Below, one piece after another: positions 20,573-30,600 of a DNA stretch of 41,553 bases. The position numbers and the translations under genes were made by a program. Each line of letters begins with the position of its first letter. The first letter of the stretch is position 1. Source of the DNA: Lingula anatina (lineage: Eukaryota; Brachiopoda; Lingulata; Lingulida; Lingulidae); NCBI RefSeq assembly GCF_001039355.2, contig NW_019775502.1, forward strand, positions 855,903-897,455, given 5' to 3'. Below the pieces are notes generated by a model. That model made no database searches. It saw only the letters and a list, made by a program, of their open reading frames with translations, and had not been told where the DNA came from.

Positions 20573-21238
20573 ATAAATGTCTAACAGTCGTCTTCATTGG
20601 GAATCATCCCCACGCAGCTTAGAGTACATTAAGCTGTGTGGAAGTGTTATATTACTCCTGACGAAGGTGGCCGATGGCTGTTGAAAAATTGAAAAGTGCA
20701 CATTGCCTGCCAATCCTCTACTTTCTCTTTCAAGTGCAAGGATAACTGAAATAAATTGGCCTTACTCTGCTCTAAAAAAAGGGGGTTTGTAAGTAAGGAG
20801 AGGATTAAAGGGGTGGAATTTGCCCCCAAAACACCACCAATTGTATCAGTTATTTTCTTCCTTCTCTCCCCCAAACTGTCAGCCATCTTCCTTTTTATCT
20901 GGAAATGAGGGTGTTCAGTACTCAGTTGTAAGTCAAAAGAAGTTATTCAAAATAATGTTCCTGTGAAATAAAGTCACCAGAGTTTAGTTTTGTGATTCAG
21001 GACATTTGTGCATAAGAAGTTGTCTTCTGTTAGTGTGGATTTTACGGTTTATAATCTTTAAGCATTTGTTGGATTGTTATCTTTCAATCTTGTCAGATGT
21101 TTCTTTTCATACTTTGGCCCAAGTAATAATCAGCACAGATTTCACCAGAATTCTTTGCCTTTTTATTTTGCAGGTGGCTCCCCCTATCTGGCAGCAAAAA
21201 TAAACGAAGCCAAAGACTTGTTAGATGCCCACAAATAG
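18445..21238 (+). CDS. DNAJC19: DNAJC19/TIM14 (Pam18) mitochondrial import motor J protein, complete
   Basis: Coding exons: 18445-18447 (the ATG alone), 18974-19022, 19478-19551, 20082-20158, 20422-20492 and 21174-21238. Phases agree, giving 339 bases and 112 aa, close to the 116 aa of the human protein. Residues 2-18 form a glycine- and alanine-rich membrane segment ([17 protein letters not shown]). [20 protein letters not shown] and the J-domain helices follow. The HPD motif that stimulates Hsp70 ATPase is in NHPDRGG, and the end reads [15 protein letters not shown]. In other animals and yeast this protein sits in the inner membrane, faces the matrix with its J domain, and activates mtHsp70 in the TIM23 motor. 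The short N-terminus favours DNAJC19 over the longer DNAJC15. Exon 5, with HPD, is followed by a long TA tract. Confidence 0.96.
19261..19276. repeat. Poly-C run
   Basis: About 15 C in DNAJC19 intron 2. In copy 2 the equivalent site carries a long CT tract instead. Confidence 0.9.
19350..19397. repeat. (CA)n microsatellite
   Basis: About 23 dinucleotide units in DNAJC19 intron 2. Confidence 0.95.
19685..19965. repeat. G+C-richer intronic segment, possible dispersed element
   Basis: A segment of about 280 bp in DNAJC19 intron 3, starting near TCTTCGTCCCGTGTGGGACA and ending near CTTATGGACTAGCCAGCC, differs in composition from the surrounding intron. It has an open frame on the plus strand that is kept in copy 2 (24070-24345). 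The repeat status is a guess from composition. Conservation between the copies is explained by the duplication. Confidence 0.3.
20508..20570. repeat. (TA)n tract
   Basis: About 31 uninterrupted TA units in DNAJC19 intron 5, right after exon 5. In copy 2 the equivalent position is the centre of the palindrome, where only a short TA core remains. Confidence 0.95.
20574..20968. repeat. Single-arm version of the copy-2 palindrome arm
   Basis: This stretch of DNAJC19 intron 5 corresponds to the right arm 25202-25593 of the palindrome in copy 2. Its minus strand has a 79-codon open frame starting [11 protein letters not shown] and ending [10 protein letters not shown], which recurs in both arms of the palindrome. 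Whether it was ever a gene or an element is unknown. Confidence 0.6.
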
Positions 21239-22114
21239 GGAAAGATCTTCAGACACCACATCATCATCAGTCTCATCATCATATCAGGAGTGTTCAGTAT
21301 TCATTTCATGTGATTTCAGTGTAAAAAGCTTACAGAACTGGGACAAAGAGTATGTTATTTCATAAAAATTGAGATGTTGCCTGGTTCAGAATTGGCAAAA
21401 GTTATGCATTCGTGGATTTGAATGAAAGACATGGGCGCACACTGCACACAAACAGCTCCAGTTTATTTATTTGTTTATTTCTCAAATATAAAGTAAATTT
21501 AGTGATGCTGTAGCAGCTAAATGTGAATCAGAAAGGATTTGAACCAGGAGGAAGTTCACAGTATCCAAGACGTGGCTGTGTAAGAACTAATTTTTGATCT
21601 ACTCAGAGGGTGCACACTGCACAGGTTCAGAAAATTCAGAAACTTTGTAAGGAAAAGAATAAGGTTGGTTTTTCTGTGCAACCTTGTATTTTTATTTATT
21701 CATTTTTGTGGTCTGATGTGTCTCTGGCTTTCAATATTGTGACCTCTGTTCATCTTAGAATTAGATATTTTACTTCTTGATAAAAATTGAAAGCAGGTTT
21801 TCAAGGCAGTTATTTGGTACGAATTGTATTTCAATGCTGTTCAAATCTGAGCTTGAATATTTTTCCTTGCAGAATAGAGGATTTATTTGTCAAGTAAAAA
21901 GAAAAAAAAAGAACAGACTGCATTTTTCATTAAGACTTATAACATCGTCTTATTTTAACATATTTGTTTGAAATTATTCAAAAGAAGTTTTATCTACCTT
22001 TATATTGAAAGGTCAGGGCCGTAGCCTCCGGGGGGGCAGGGGGGGCAGGTGCCCCCCCTGGGATTTAGAATGTTCCACNTCCTATAGGAAATCCTATAGG
22101 AAATTTTCGTAAGG
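21239..22114. other. DNAJC19 3' flank and junction between duplicate copies
   Basis: 21239-22013 is the probable 3' untranslated region and flank, shared with copy 2. 22014-22078 begins CAGGGCCGTAGCCTCCGGG, which resembles the end of a family C element, and is cut off at the N at 22079. 22080-22114 (TCCTATAGGAAATCCTATAGG...) is a short tandem sequence leading into copy 2. Confidence 0.6.
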
Positions 22115-22709
22115 GTAGTAGCAGAAGACAGATTGTCACTTACCTTAATCTTTTTCACAAGCATTAAGGTTCTCCAAAGTAGCAGCTTGACTATAAAAAA
22201 CTGCTCAGTTTTAAAATAAAATTCCAACAAATAAAGCACTTTTCAATAGACATTCAGCTCTTCAAAAGTTGAGAAATCTTTTTTTAGTTTCTCGCCAAAT
22301 TTTTAGCATGAAATTTAAGATACCATTTACGACTGTCGCTCTCAAGCTAGGCTTAGAAAGGGCTTAGAATGAATATAAGAAGATACATATGTTGTCAAAA
22401 CAAATTGCTTTGGATTAAGTGGGCTTTTTTCCTTAAGAAATGTCCTGAAAATACGGAAAATATCCAACTTGTGGAGTTTTTCCTATTTATTATAAGTCCG
22501 GTGAACTGGTGAACTTGTCTTGCATGACGCGTCAGCGCCATCTACTTCCCTTTAAAAACGTGAGCTTCGCTTGTCGACTGAAAGTTTCGTAAGCAATAAC
22601 TACAAATTAATCATAGAGATATAAAATAACCAGCTTTTGGTAAGATCGAAATCTGGATTTTAGAGAGGATAGGCAACCCACCGAAACCAGGGTCCACGGC
22701 CCTAGTGTC

Positions 22710-23703
22710 ATGGTAAATATTCTGCTTCGACTGAGACGCTATTCGTCCGCGCACAAGTAGGATTTGGCACGAAGTCAAATATCTATTTTTAATAGACTGT
22801 TCTTAAATTTCACCTTGAACTTTTGCGTAGAAGGTCAACAAAAGTTTTGCTGATGTCGTTATGTCTGGCAGACAGAAAATTTGGCATGATCTAGTTAAAT
22901 CGGGTAGTGTGAACCCCAAGTCGGCGGTAAGGTTGAAGCGTAGTTGTTAAAGATTGAGACTCGTGCCTTTAAAAGGTTTACGAATGTTTCTAGAATTTAG
23001 AAATTGTGTCATTAGAAAAGCGTCAAAAGTGTCGTACAACTGTGTTTTTCAATATTTATGCCTTGACTTTCAAAAATATCCCTCAAAGGGACACCAGTGT
23101 CTATTCTCAACTCGGTTTATTGCATTTTGTTCAGTGGTATTTCCCCCTTGTAAGATCTGATTTATAGCTCCTGCTTGAAGTTTTTGATTCCTGTTGAAAA
23201 CATCTTTGTTATTATGTGTTTTTTCTAATTTCAGAGTGGTTTAATAATAGCAGGGTTGGGTATAGCAGCCCTAGGCATTGCAGGTTGGTCATTGCCCGCA
23301 TTCAGAACAGTGTACTACAATGTAACTAGTCCAAGGGTCAAATAATGGTACACACTAAAATATGTGCCATCTAATCCGCTAATAGACATTGAATATGTTT
23401 TTCATTGGGAAGTATTCAAGTGGGTTGGCCATATTCGGCCCACGGATTAGTAAGGCCACTGTTATGAATGTGGCCATAGTTTTATTTATAATTATTTATT
23501 TGTTTATTTAAGCTATATTAAGGGATCAAATAAAGGTTGGGCCTTGGAATATGAAGAACAAAACTGCATAGTCCTTATATCAGGTTCCAAACTGAACAAC
23601 TAATAAATTAAGGTCAAAATGTTCTTTTACTGTCCCAGTAATATTAAATAAGAAATATTGCTTACCAATAATTGCCCCCTCCCCCTCTCTCTCCCTCTCT
23701 CTC

Positions 23704-23737
<34 letters not shown>

Positions 23738-25867
23738 CCTCTCTCTCTCTCTCTCTTACACACACATACACACAGGCATTAATAAATGATTGAAAGGATA
23801 AAACATAAGTATAAAACCTTTTGAATAATCTAGTCACATATTATTTATTCCAGGTCGCTATGCAGCAAAACATGGCAAAGTTGCAGGGGAAATGCTGAAA
23901 AAACAAATTGATGCCCTTCCTACTGCTGTAAGTATAGGAATTACCGTTTGATCATACCTGCCAGCATAAATGAAAAAAATGTTAGTAAAAAGTATGTGAA
24001 AATTAATTTTATAGAGATAAATATAGATTATTTATGCCAAAAATAATGAAAAGGTTTTCCTATTTTCACACTTCATCATCATTCCTCTTCGTCCCGTGTG
24101 GGACATAAGGCCACAAGTATCTGTGGCTTCTGTGACAGTCATTTGAACCGGGAGGGTTGTTGGCCCCCTGCGGTAGGTTTTATATATCAGGGTTTTCCTT
24201 CCCTTAGCCAGACCCTCGTTAGCCTAGGCCCGCTAGGACCTAGTTTCCAGGGTGTACCACAGGGAGGAGAGGTTGACTTGAGTGATCTACGGGTCACCAG
24301 CAAGCTACTTAATTTCACCTTTCGCCCTTATGGACTAGCCAGCCATAACATTTTCTCACTTTATTCCCTCTCAAATTTTACTGTAACAGTATCAGTCATT
24401 TGTTTTCTGTATCAGTTGAATATAAACACGTATAAAATGTTTCTGTTTTCATCACATTACAGGCAGGAAGCAAATACTACAGGGGAGGCTTTGATGCCAA
24501 GATGACAAAGAGGGAAGCCTCTCTCATTCTAGGAGTCAGGTAGGTTCACTTCAGCACTTTAGTAACATGTTGATCATTTTCAATCTCAAGATATGAACCT
24601 TTTTTATGTTGTCAACTTCTAAGGTCAAAAAGAAAAAAAAAATAGATCATCCATGAAAGTAAAAACAGATAAAATTAGGAAGAGGAAATACATGTATACA
24701 GTCTTATCAATTGGTTATATGTTACATTTCCCAGTTTTAAAATAGTTTTTGTGAAGATATTACACATTTTATATACTAGTATTGTTATATATNACAGGAA
24801 CATTATTTTGAATAACTTCTTTTGACTTACAACTGAGTACTGAACACCCTCATTTCCAGATAAAAAGGAAGATGGCTGACAGTTTGGGGGAGAGAAGGAA
24901 GAAAGTAACTGATACAATTGGTGGTGTTTTGGGGGCAAATTCCACCCCTTTAATCCTCTCCTTACTTACAAACCCCCTTTTTTTAGAGCAGAGTAAGGCC
25001 AATTTATTTCAGTTATCCTTGCACTTGAAAGAGAAAGTAGAGGATTGGCAGGCAATGTGCACTTTTCAATTTTTCAACAGCCATCGGCCACCTTCGTCAG
25101 GAGTAATATAACACTTCCACACAGCTTAATGTACTCTAAGCTGCGTGTGGATGATTCCCAATGAAGACGACTGTTAGACATTTATCTTATATATATATAA
25201 GATAAATGTCTAACAGTCGTCTTCATTGGGAATCATCCCCACGCAGCTTAGAGTACATTAAGCTGTGTGGAAGTGTTATATTACTCCTGACGAAGGTGGC
25301 CGATGGCTGTTGAAAAATTGAAAAGTGCACATTGCCTGCCAATCCTCTACTTTCTCTTTCAAGTGCAAGGATAACTGAAATAAATTGGCCTTACTCTGCT
25401 CTAAAAAAAGGGGGTTTGTAAGTAAGGAGAGGATTAAAGGGGTGGAATTTGCCCCCAAAACACCACCAATTGTATCAGTTACTTTCTTCCTTCTCTCCCC
25501 CAAACTGTCAGCCATCTTCCTTTTCATCTGGAAATGAGGGTGTTCAGTACTCAGTTGTAAGTCAAAAGAAGTTATTCAAAATAATGTTCCTGTTAAATAA
25601 AGTCACCAGAGTTTAGTTTTGTGATTCGGGACATTTGTGCATAAGAAGTTGTCTTCTATTAGTGTGGATTTTACGGTTTATAATCTTTAAGCATTTGTTG
25701 GCTTGTTATCTTTCAATCCTGTCAGATGTTTCTTTTCATACTTCTGCTCAAGTAATAATCAGCACAGATTTCACCAGAATTCTTTGCCTTTTTATTTTGC
25801 AGGTGGCTCCCCCTATCTGGCAGCAAAAATAAACGAAGCCAAAGACTTGTTAGATGCCCACAAATAG
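22710..25867 (+). CDS. Second DNAJC19-like copy, lacking exon 5 (HPD exon)
   Basis: Exons equivalent to DNAJC19 1, 2, 3, 4 and 6 are at 22710-22712, 23235-23283, 23854-23927, 24463-24539 and 25803-25867, with identical lengths and intact splice sites. The encoded residues are the same as copy 1 in the parts I compared. The 71-base exon 5, which carries the HPD motif, should lie just after 24792. Instead there is an N and then an inverted copy of intron 5. Because 71 is not a multiple of three, joining exon 4 to exon 6 would shift the frame, so the copy as assembled cannot give a J protein. Either this is the other haplotype misplaced in tandem with a faulty join, or a true duplicate that is broken. 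I favour the first. Confidence 0.85.
23676..23758. repeat. (CT)n microsatellite
   Basis: A long, slightly interrupted CT tract in intron 2 of the second DNAJC19 copy, followed by a few CA units. Confidence 0.95.
24794..25593. repeat. 800-bp spacerless palindrome
   Basis: Every base at x pairs with 50387 minus x. The left arm 24794-25193 and right arm 25194-25593 differ at only about two sites that I noticed, and no indels are needed. The centre is a short TA core flanked by TTATCTTA/TAAGATAA. The left end is exactly at the N at 24793. Confidence 0.93.
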
Positions 25868-27601
25868 GGAAAGATCTTCATACACCACATCATCATCATC
25901 AGTCTCATCATCATATCAGGAGTGTTCAGTTTTCATTTCATGTGATTTCAGTGCAAAAAGCTTACAGAACTGGGACAAAGAGTATTTTATTTCATAAAAA
26001 CTACAATGTTTCCTGGTTCAGAATTGGCAAAAGTAATGCATTATTTTGTGGATTTGAATGAAAGACATGGGGTGTACTCTGCACACAAACAGCTCCCGTT
26101 TATTTATTTATTTATTTATTTTAAGACCACACTTACCTATATATAAAGTAAATGTCATGATGCTGTAGCAGCCAAATGTGAATCAGAAAGGATTTGAACC
26201 AGAAGGAAGTTCACAATATCTAAGATGTGGCTGTGTAAGAACTAATTTTTGATCTACTCAGAGGGTGTATACTGCACAGGTTCAGAAAATTCAGAAACTT
26301 TGTAAGGAAAAGAATATGAAGGTTGGTTTTTCTGTGCAACCTTGTATTTTCATTTATTTAATTTTTGTGATCTGATGTATCTCTGGCTTTCAATATTGTG
26401 ACCTCTGTTCATCTTAGAATTAGATATTTTACTTCTTGATAAAAATTTAAAGCAGGTTTTCAAGGCAGTTATTTGGTACGAATTGTATCTCATTGCTGTT
26501 TAAATCTGAGCTTGAATATTTTTCCTTGCAGAATAGAGGATTTATTTGTCAAGTAAAAAGAAAAAAAAAAAGAACAGACTGCATTTTTCATTAAGACTTA
26601 TAACATCGTCTTATTTTAACATATTTGTTTGAAATTATTCAAAAGAAGTTTTATCTACCTTTATATTGAAAGGTGAATGTAGGATATACTGCAGTCTGAT
26701 GTTAATTGTTAAGAATTTGAGAATATATGCTTAATTGTCAATGAAGTGTTCAATTTTATTTTTCAAGTTCCTGCATGAGTGTGCTTTTGTGCTTGCGTCC
26801 TGCATTTTCAAATGCATACCCAGCATGATTTATATTTAATATATGTTACTTTCTATCAGCATTACCAATTTTTTTTTCTTTATTTTTTTTTATATGAAGG
26901 CGTGTTCACTGAAATAGTTTAAGGCTTCATTCACATACAATGTCTATTTTCTAAATTCTATTTTCTATTCGCGGTATGTCTTATGATCACGGTCTGTGCC
27001 CTTAATATCCCGCGGCGTAATTACTGGCAGCGCGAGCCAGTTACCATAAGTTTCTATAAGTAACTGGCTCGCGCTGCCAGTAATTACGCCGCGGGATATT
27101 CAGGGCACAGACCGTGATCATAAGATAGTGCGAATAGAAAATAGATTTTTAGAAAATAGACATTCCATGTGAACGAAGCCTAAGTTAATATTTTTCGCGC
27201 AAACTTCCATGGATTTTAATATAATTTAAAATATCAGTAGAACTTATGAAAGACTCACAATAAGAGTACCTTTAGTTTAAAATCGGTGCCCCCATCCCCT
27301 ACAAGACTACGAAATGAAAAGACGGGGAAAAAAAGATTTCATAGAGGAATCGCCAAGAGGTTCGAGTCGTCCCAATCGTTTACGTTATTTAGTCTGATTG
27401 TGTTAGATGCGCTAGAGTGTCACCTGCTTGTTTATTTCGATTGCGTCGCTGACCTTGACCTAGAAACAGGCGGAACAGGTGTTTGTTCGTGGGAGAAGTC
27501 GGCCGCCTATTTATTTCAGCTTCAAAGTGTATTAATCATCTCGGATGGTTCCATAACTCGCGTTGGAGGTCGACGGGAAAACAGGGTTTTCAGAGCGCAA
27601 G
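25868..27601. other. Spacer: copy-2 3' flank, hairpin element, BOK upstream region
   Basis: 25868-26673 is the 3' region of DNAJC19 copy 2. 26674-26917 shows nothing recognisable. A hairpin element follows at 26919-27185. 27270-27601 is G+C-richer and probably contains the BOK transcription start and 5' untranslated region. Overlapping plus-strand frames there lack support as genes. Confidence 0.5.
26919..27185. mobile_element. Near-perfect hairpin (foldback) element of about 265 bp
   Basis: The left arm starts TTAAGGCTTCATTCACAT and the right arm ends ATGTGAACGAAGCCTAAG. The arms pair almost throughout, through TGATCACGGTCTGTGCCC and the G+C-rich ATCCCGCGGCGTAATTACTG to a small loop around 27050-27056. 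TTAA is at the left edge and TTAA follows the right edge at about 27184-27187, which would fit a TTAA-targeting superfamily (piggyBac or Kolobok), but the exact boundary is uncertain. No coding capacity. Confidence 0.8.
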
Positions 27602-30600
27602 ATGGAAACGGAGAAAGAGATCGCCGAACAGGGAAGAACGCTCTGCAGGGACTACATCCACAACCGGCTTAAGCGAGATGGAGTCGCTTCAAAAAAGTTG
27701 GGCCAAGCTCCTGAAAAGTTCTCCGACACCTCCATTGAAATCCAGAGAATCGGACAAGAGTTGGAGAAAATGTATCCGAACTTGTACAGTGAGATTTCGC
27801 GCCAGCTAAACACTACATTTAGCAATGAGGCGACTGTGAAGTCCTTGTATACGGACGTCGCCGAACAGCTGATAAAAAACGGCTTAACTTGGGGGAAGGT
27901 GGTATCTCTGTTTGCCTTGGCGGGCGTTTTCGCTGAAGACTGTGTCAAACAAGGCCACGCCGAGTTCGTTGCGCCTCTTATCGAAAACTTTGTGTTTTTT
28001 ATAGAAAGGAATGTTGTTTACTGGCTTGTTGAGAAAGGGGGTTGGGTAAGTTTTTTTTTTTTTTTTTTCAATTTATGATTTAATTAATCAGGTAAAAGAT
28101 TTTATTTATGATTGCATAAATTATGATTTGTTGATTGCATTTAACACAATTTCTTGATGGTTGTTAGTATAAGGATATTGACAACTTAATTGTCACATGC
28201 ATGCTGTCACGTACATACATGTACTCATAACTGCATGCATGCATGCACACGATCGATGCACACAGCATAGACTCATACACAAAGACATACCCAAACAGAC
28301 ACACATACACACACACACACACACACAAACATATATAACTTGTAAGCACGTTTTTCATGTACACATAGACATACACACTGTCATGTGTGCAGACACAGCT
28401 AGGTAATAAACCACTGTGATGGACAGATATGTGGTGACATTGGCAATAAATTTCACTCTTTCTAAAGATGTATAGTAAGTGAGTACTTGTGCAGGCCCCT
28501 AGTCAGCAATTTTAAAAGGGAGGGGAGGTATCTTTTTCTGAAGAGGTGGACCTTTCACCTGAAAACCTTCATATACCGAGATAAAATTTTACCCAGACGG
28601 AAACTTTTCCTGGCAAAAAGGGAGGATCTTAACCCCCCCCCCCCATATGGGCCTAGCTGTTATGTTAAATCATTCCCACCAAACCTTATTTCAAAATTTC
28701 ACCATAATGTTTTTAAAATAATTTAACTCTTCAAGCGCACAGTAATTTTTCCATAAAGATAAAGCAGCTGTGAAGCAATTTTTTTTAGTTGAATTAATTG
28801 TAAGAATTATTGTTTTAATATATTTGAGATAGTAGAAAATCACTGGGAGTAAGCTCCAGACAGCCACATATTAAATATTTTAGTGGGTGGGTGTTGCAGT
28901 ACAATTACAGGACATATGTACATTCAATGGCTTTATGCATATTAATATTGCTACCTCACCTACGCAATAAGTGTTATAGAAGTGATCTTTTCTTTTGAGC
29001 TGTATGACTAATGCCAGCCAATTTAAATTCCATCACACAAACAGTATATATAACCAGTTTAAATGATAATGTGTCATCATTTTACGTGCTTGCAACAAGC
29101 ATATTTTTCCCTCTTATGAATTGGCATTTTGAAATTTGAACTTGCATGATATTTAAAACCATGCTGGCCTATAATATTACCCTAACTCTGATTCTATCTC
29201 AAATTATGGCATTGCTTTCTTAACTGGAGCCCATAAAATGATTATGTTTTGTCAGTCGTCCTGAAGACGTGTACTCTAACCTGATGTGTGAATCATCTCT
29301 ACAGTGTGGGTTGTTTACTTATAAAATGACTTTTTCCACCCTTGTGTCAAATGTGTGATGTATGCTGGGGTAGCGCTAGCAAATTTTTTTGCTTAGCCAA
29401 ATCATCACTTTTTTGTCAATTTGTTATCCAAATGGTGTTAATTTGACTAAAATGATTCAAATCAAGCCCTTTTTGTTTAGCCAGTTTAATTAATTTTTAG
29501 CATTTGGCTAAATTGGCGAGTGTTAGCGCTACCCCAGGTATATATAGATTAAATTAGGTAATAACCTGTGATGGTTGAGTTCATCAGTTTGGTATTTTAA
29601 TGGCACTTATGCATGTAAGAATGTTGATAGCAGAATGATATCCTTTTTATTATTTTTTTTTTATTATTTTATTTTTTTTTGTTTTTGTTTATTTAAATGG
29701 GAATAGATTTTTATATTGAAGCATTCATTTTATACTGCAGAAAATATGAGGCAAGCACTAGCACTGTTTAACAACTTATTTCAAAATGCAGCCGTGTAAA
29801 TGTACTAGCTTTATTTTTAAATTTTTGCAGTCTTGCCAGAATGATATTAACCCATGTCCTGCAGACTCCCACAAATATCCTGTTATGAGTGAAAATGTTT
29901 ACTGAAAAAACAGCCGAGAACTTTGCCATAACAAGTACTTACTAATAAAGCTATGTGTATGCTATTTCAGTATTCTCTGTCTAGTTTGCCTGCTGTATTA
30001 GTATCTGTGCCTTATTACCCATTTCCACATACAAGTGCTTACAGTTGTAATCTGTTTTTTACTTGAAGACTGAAAAATATTGAGTCTTTACAAACGAGTT
30101 GTGGATCAAAAGTTGTCCAATAGAATAAGTAGTGAGTCATTTCTGACTTTTTGTAAAAATAATTTACAACATTCTTTTAAATTTGACTGCTACTGTCTTA
30201 GTTGAAAGTAGATATACATATTTTTTCTTTTTTTTTTTTTTTTTTTCGTCAAACATGCCTTTACTTTCAAAACTGCGTAAATGTGGTCAAAATCTTCAAG
30301 CAGTCCATAAATCTTGCACTTTGCTAAAGATTGAACTTGATAGTAGCCACAAAACCACCTTGTGGTGGATTTATTTTATTTGAAAGATAAGAAAAAAAAT
30401 GTAAAACCAGAGCACTTCCTTTTTACTTCACCAAGCTTGTGTGGCTGCAGTAAGCCTGGCTATCCAGATGTTACTATCAGTAGCTCATGTTTGTCACTAC
30501 TGATTATGATGAAGGTACAAACAACTGTTACAGTAGCATTTTTTCCAGTGGGCAGTTTCCATCTCCAATGTGATTACTAAGAGACATTCAGAAGAAATGT

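Larger units (their letters stand above)
22115..26673 (+). repeat. Large direct duplication, copy 2
   Basis: The second copy of 17848-22013, bounded on the left by the N at 22079 and broken inside by the N at 24793. Intron 2 has an extra segment at about 23284-23480, and a long CT tract replaces the poly-C/CA region. The 800-bp palindrome at 24794-25593 replaces the exon 5 region. Confidence 0.93.

Noticed and set aside
27563-27601. Longer BOK N-terminus
   Set aside because: The in-frame extension begins with TTG, not ATG; the first ATG in frame is at 27602.
27286-27672. 128-codon plus-strand frame upstream of BOK
   Set aside because: It overlaps the BOK first exon in another frame, has no domain, and is explained by the G+C-rich 5' region.
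28164-28406. Frames with cysteine/valine or threonine/histidine runs
   Set aside because: They come from CA/TG and ATGCATGC low-complexity sequence in the BOK intron.
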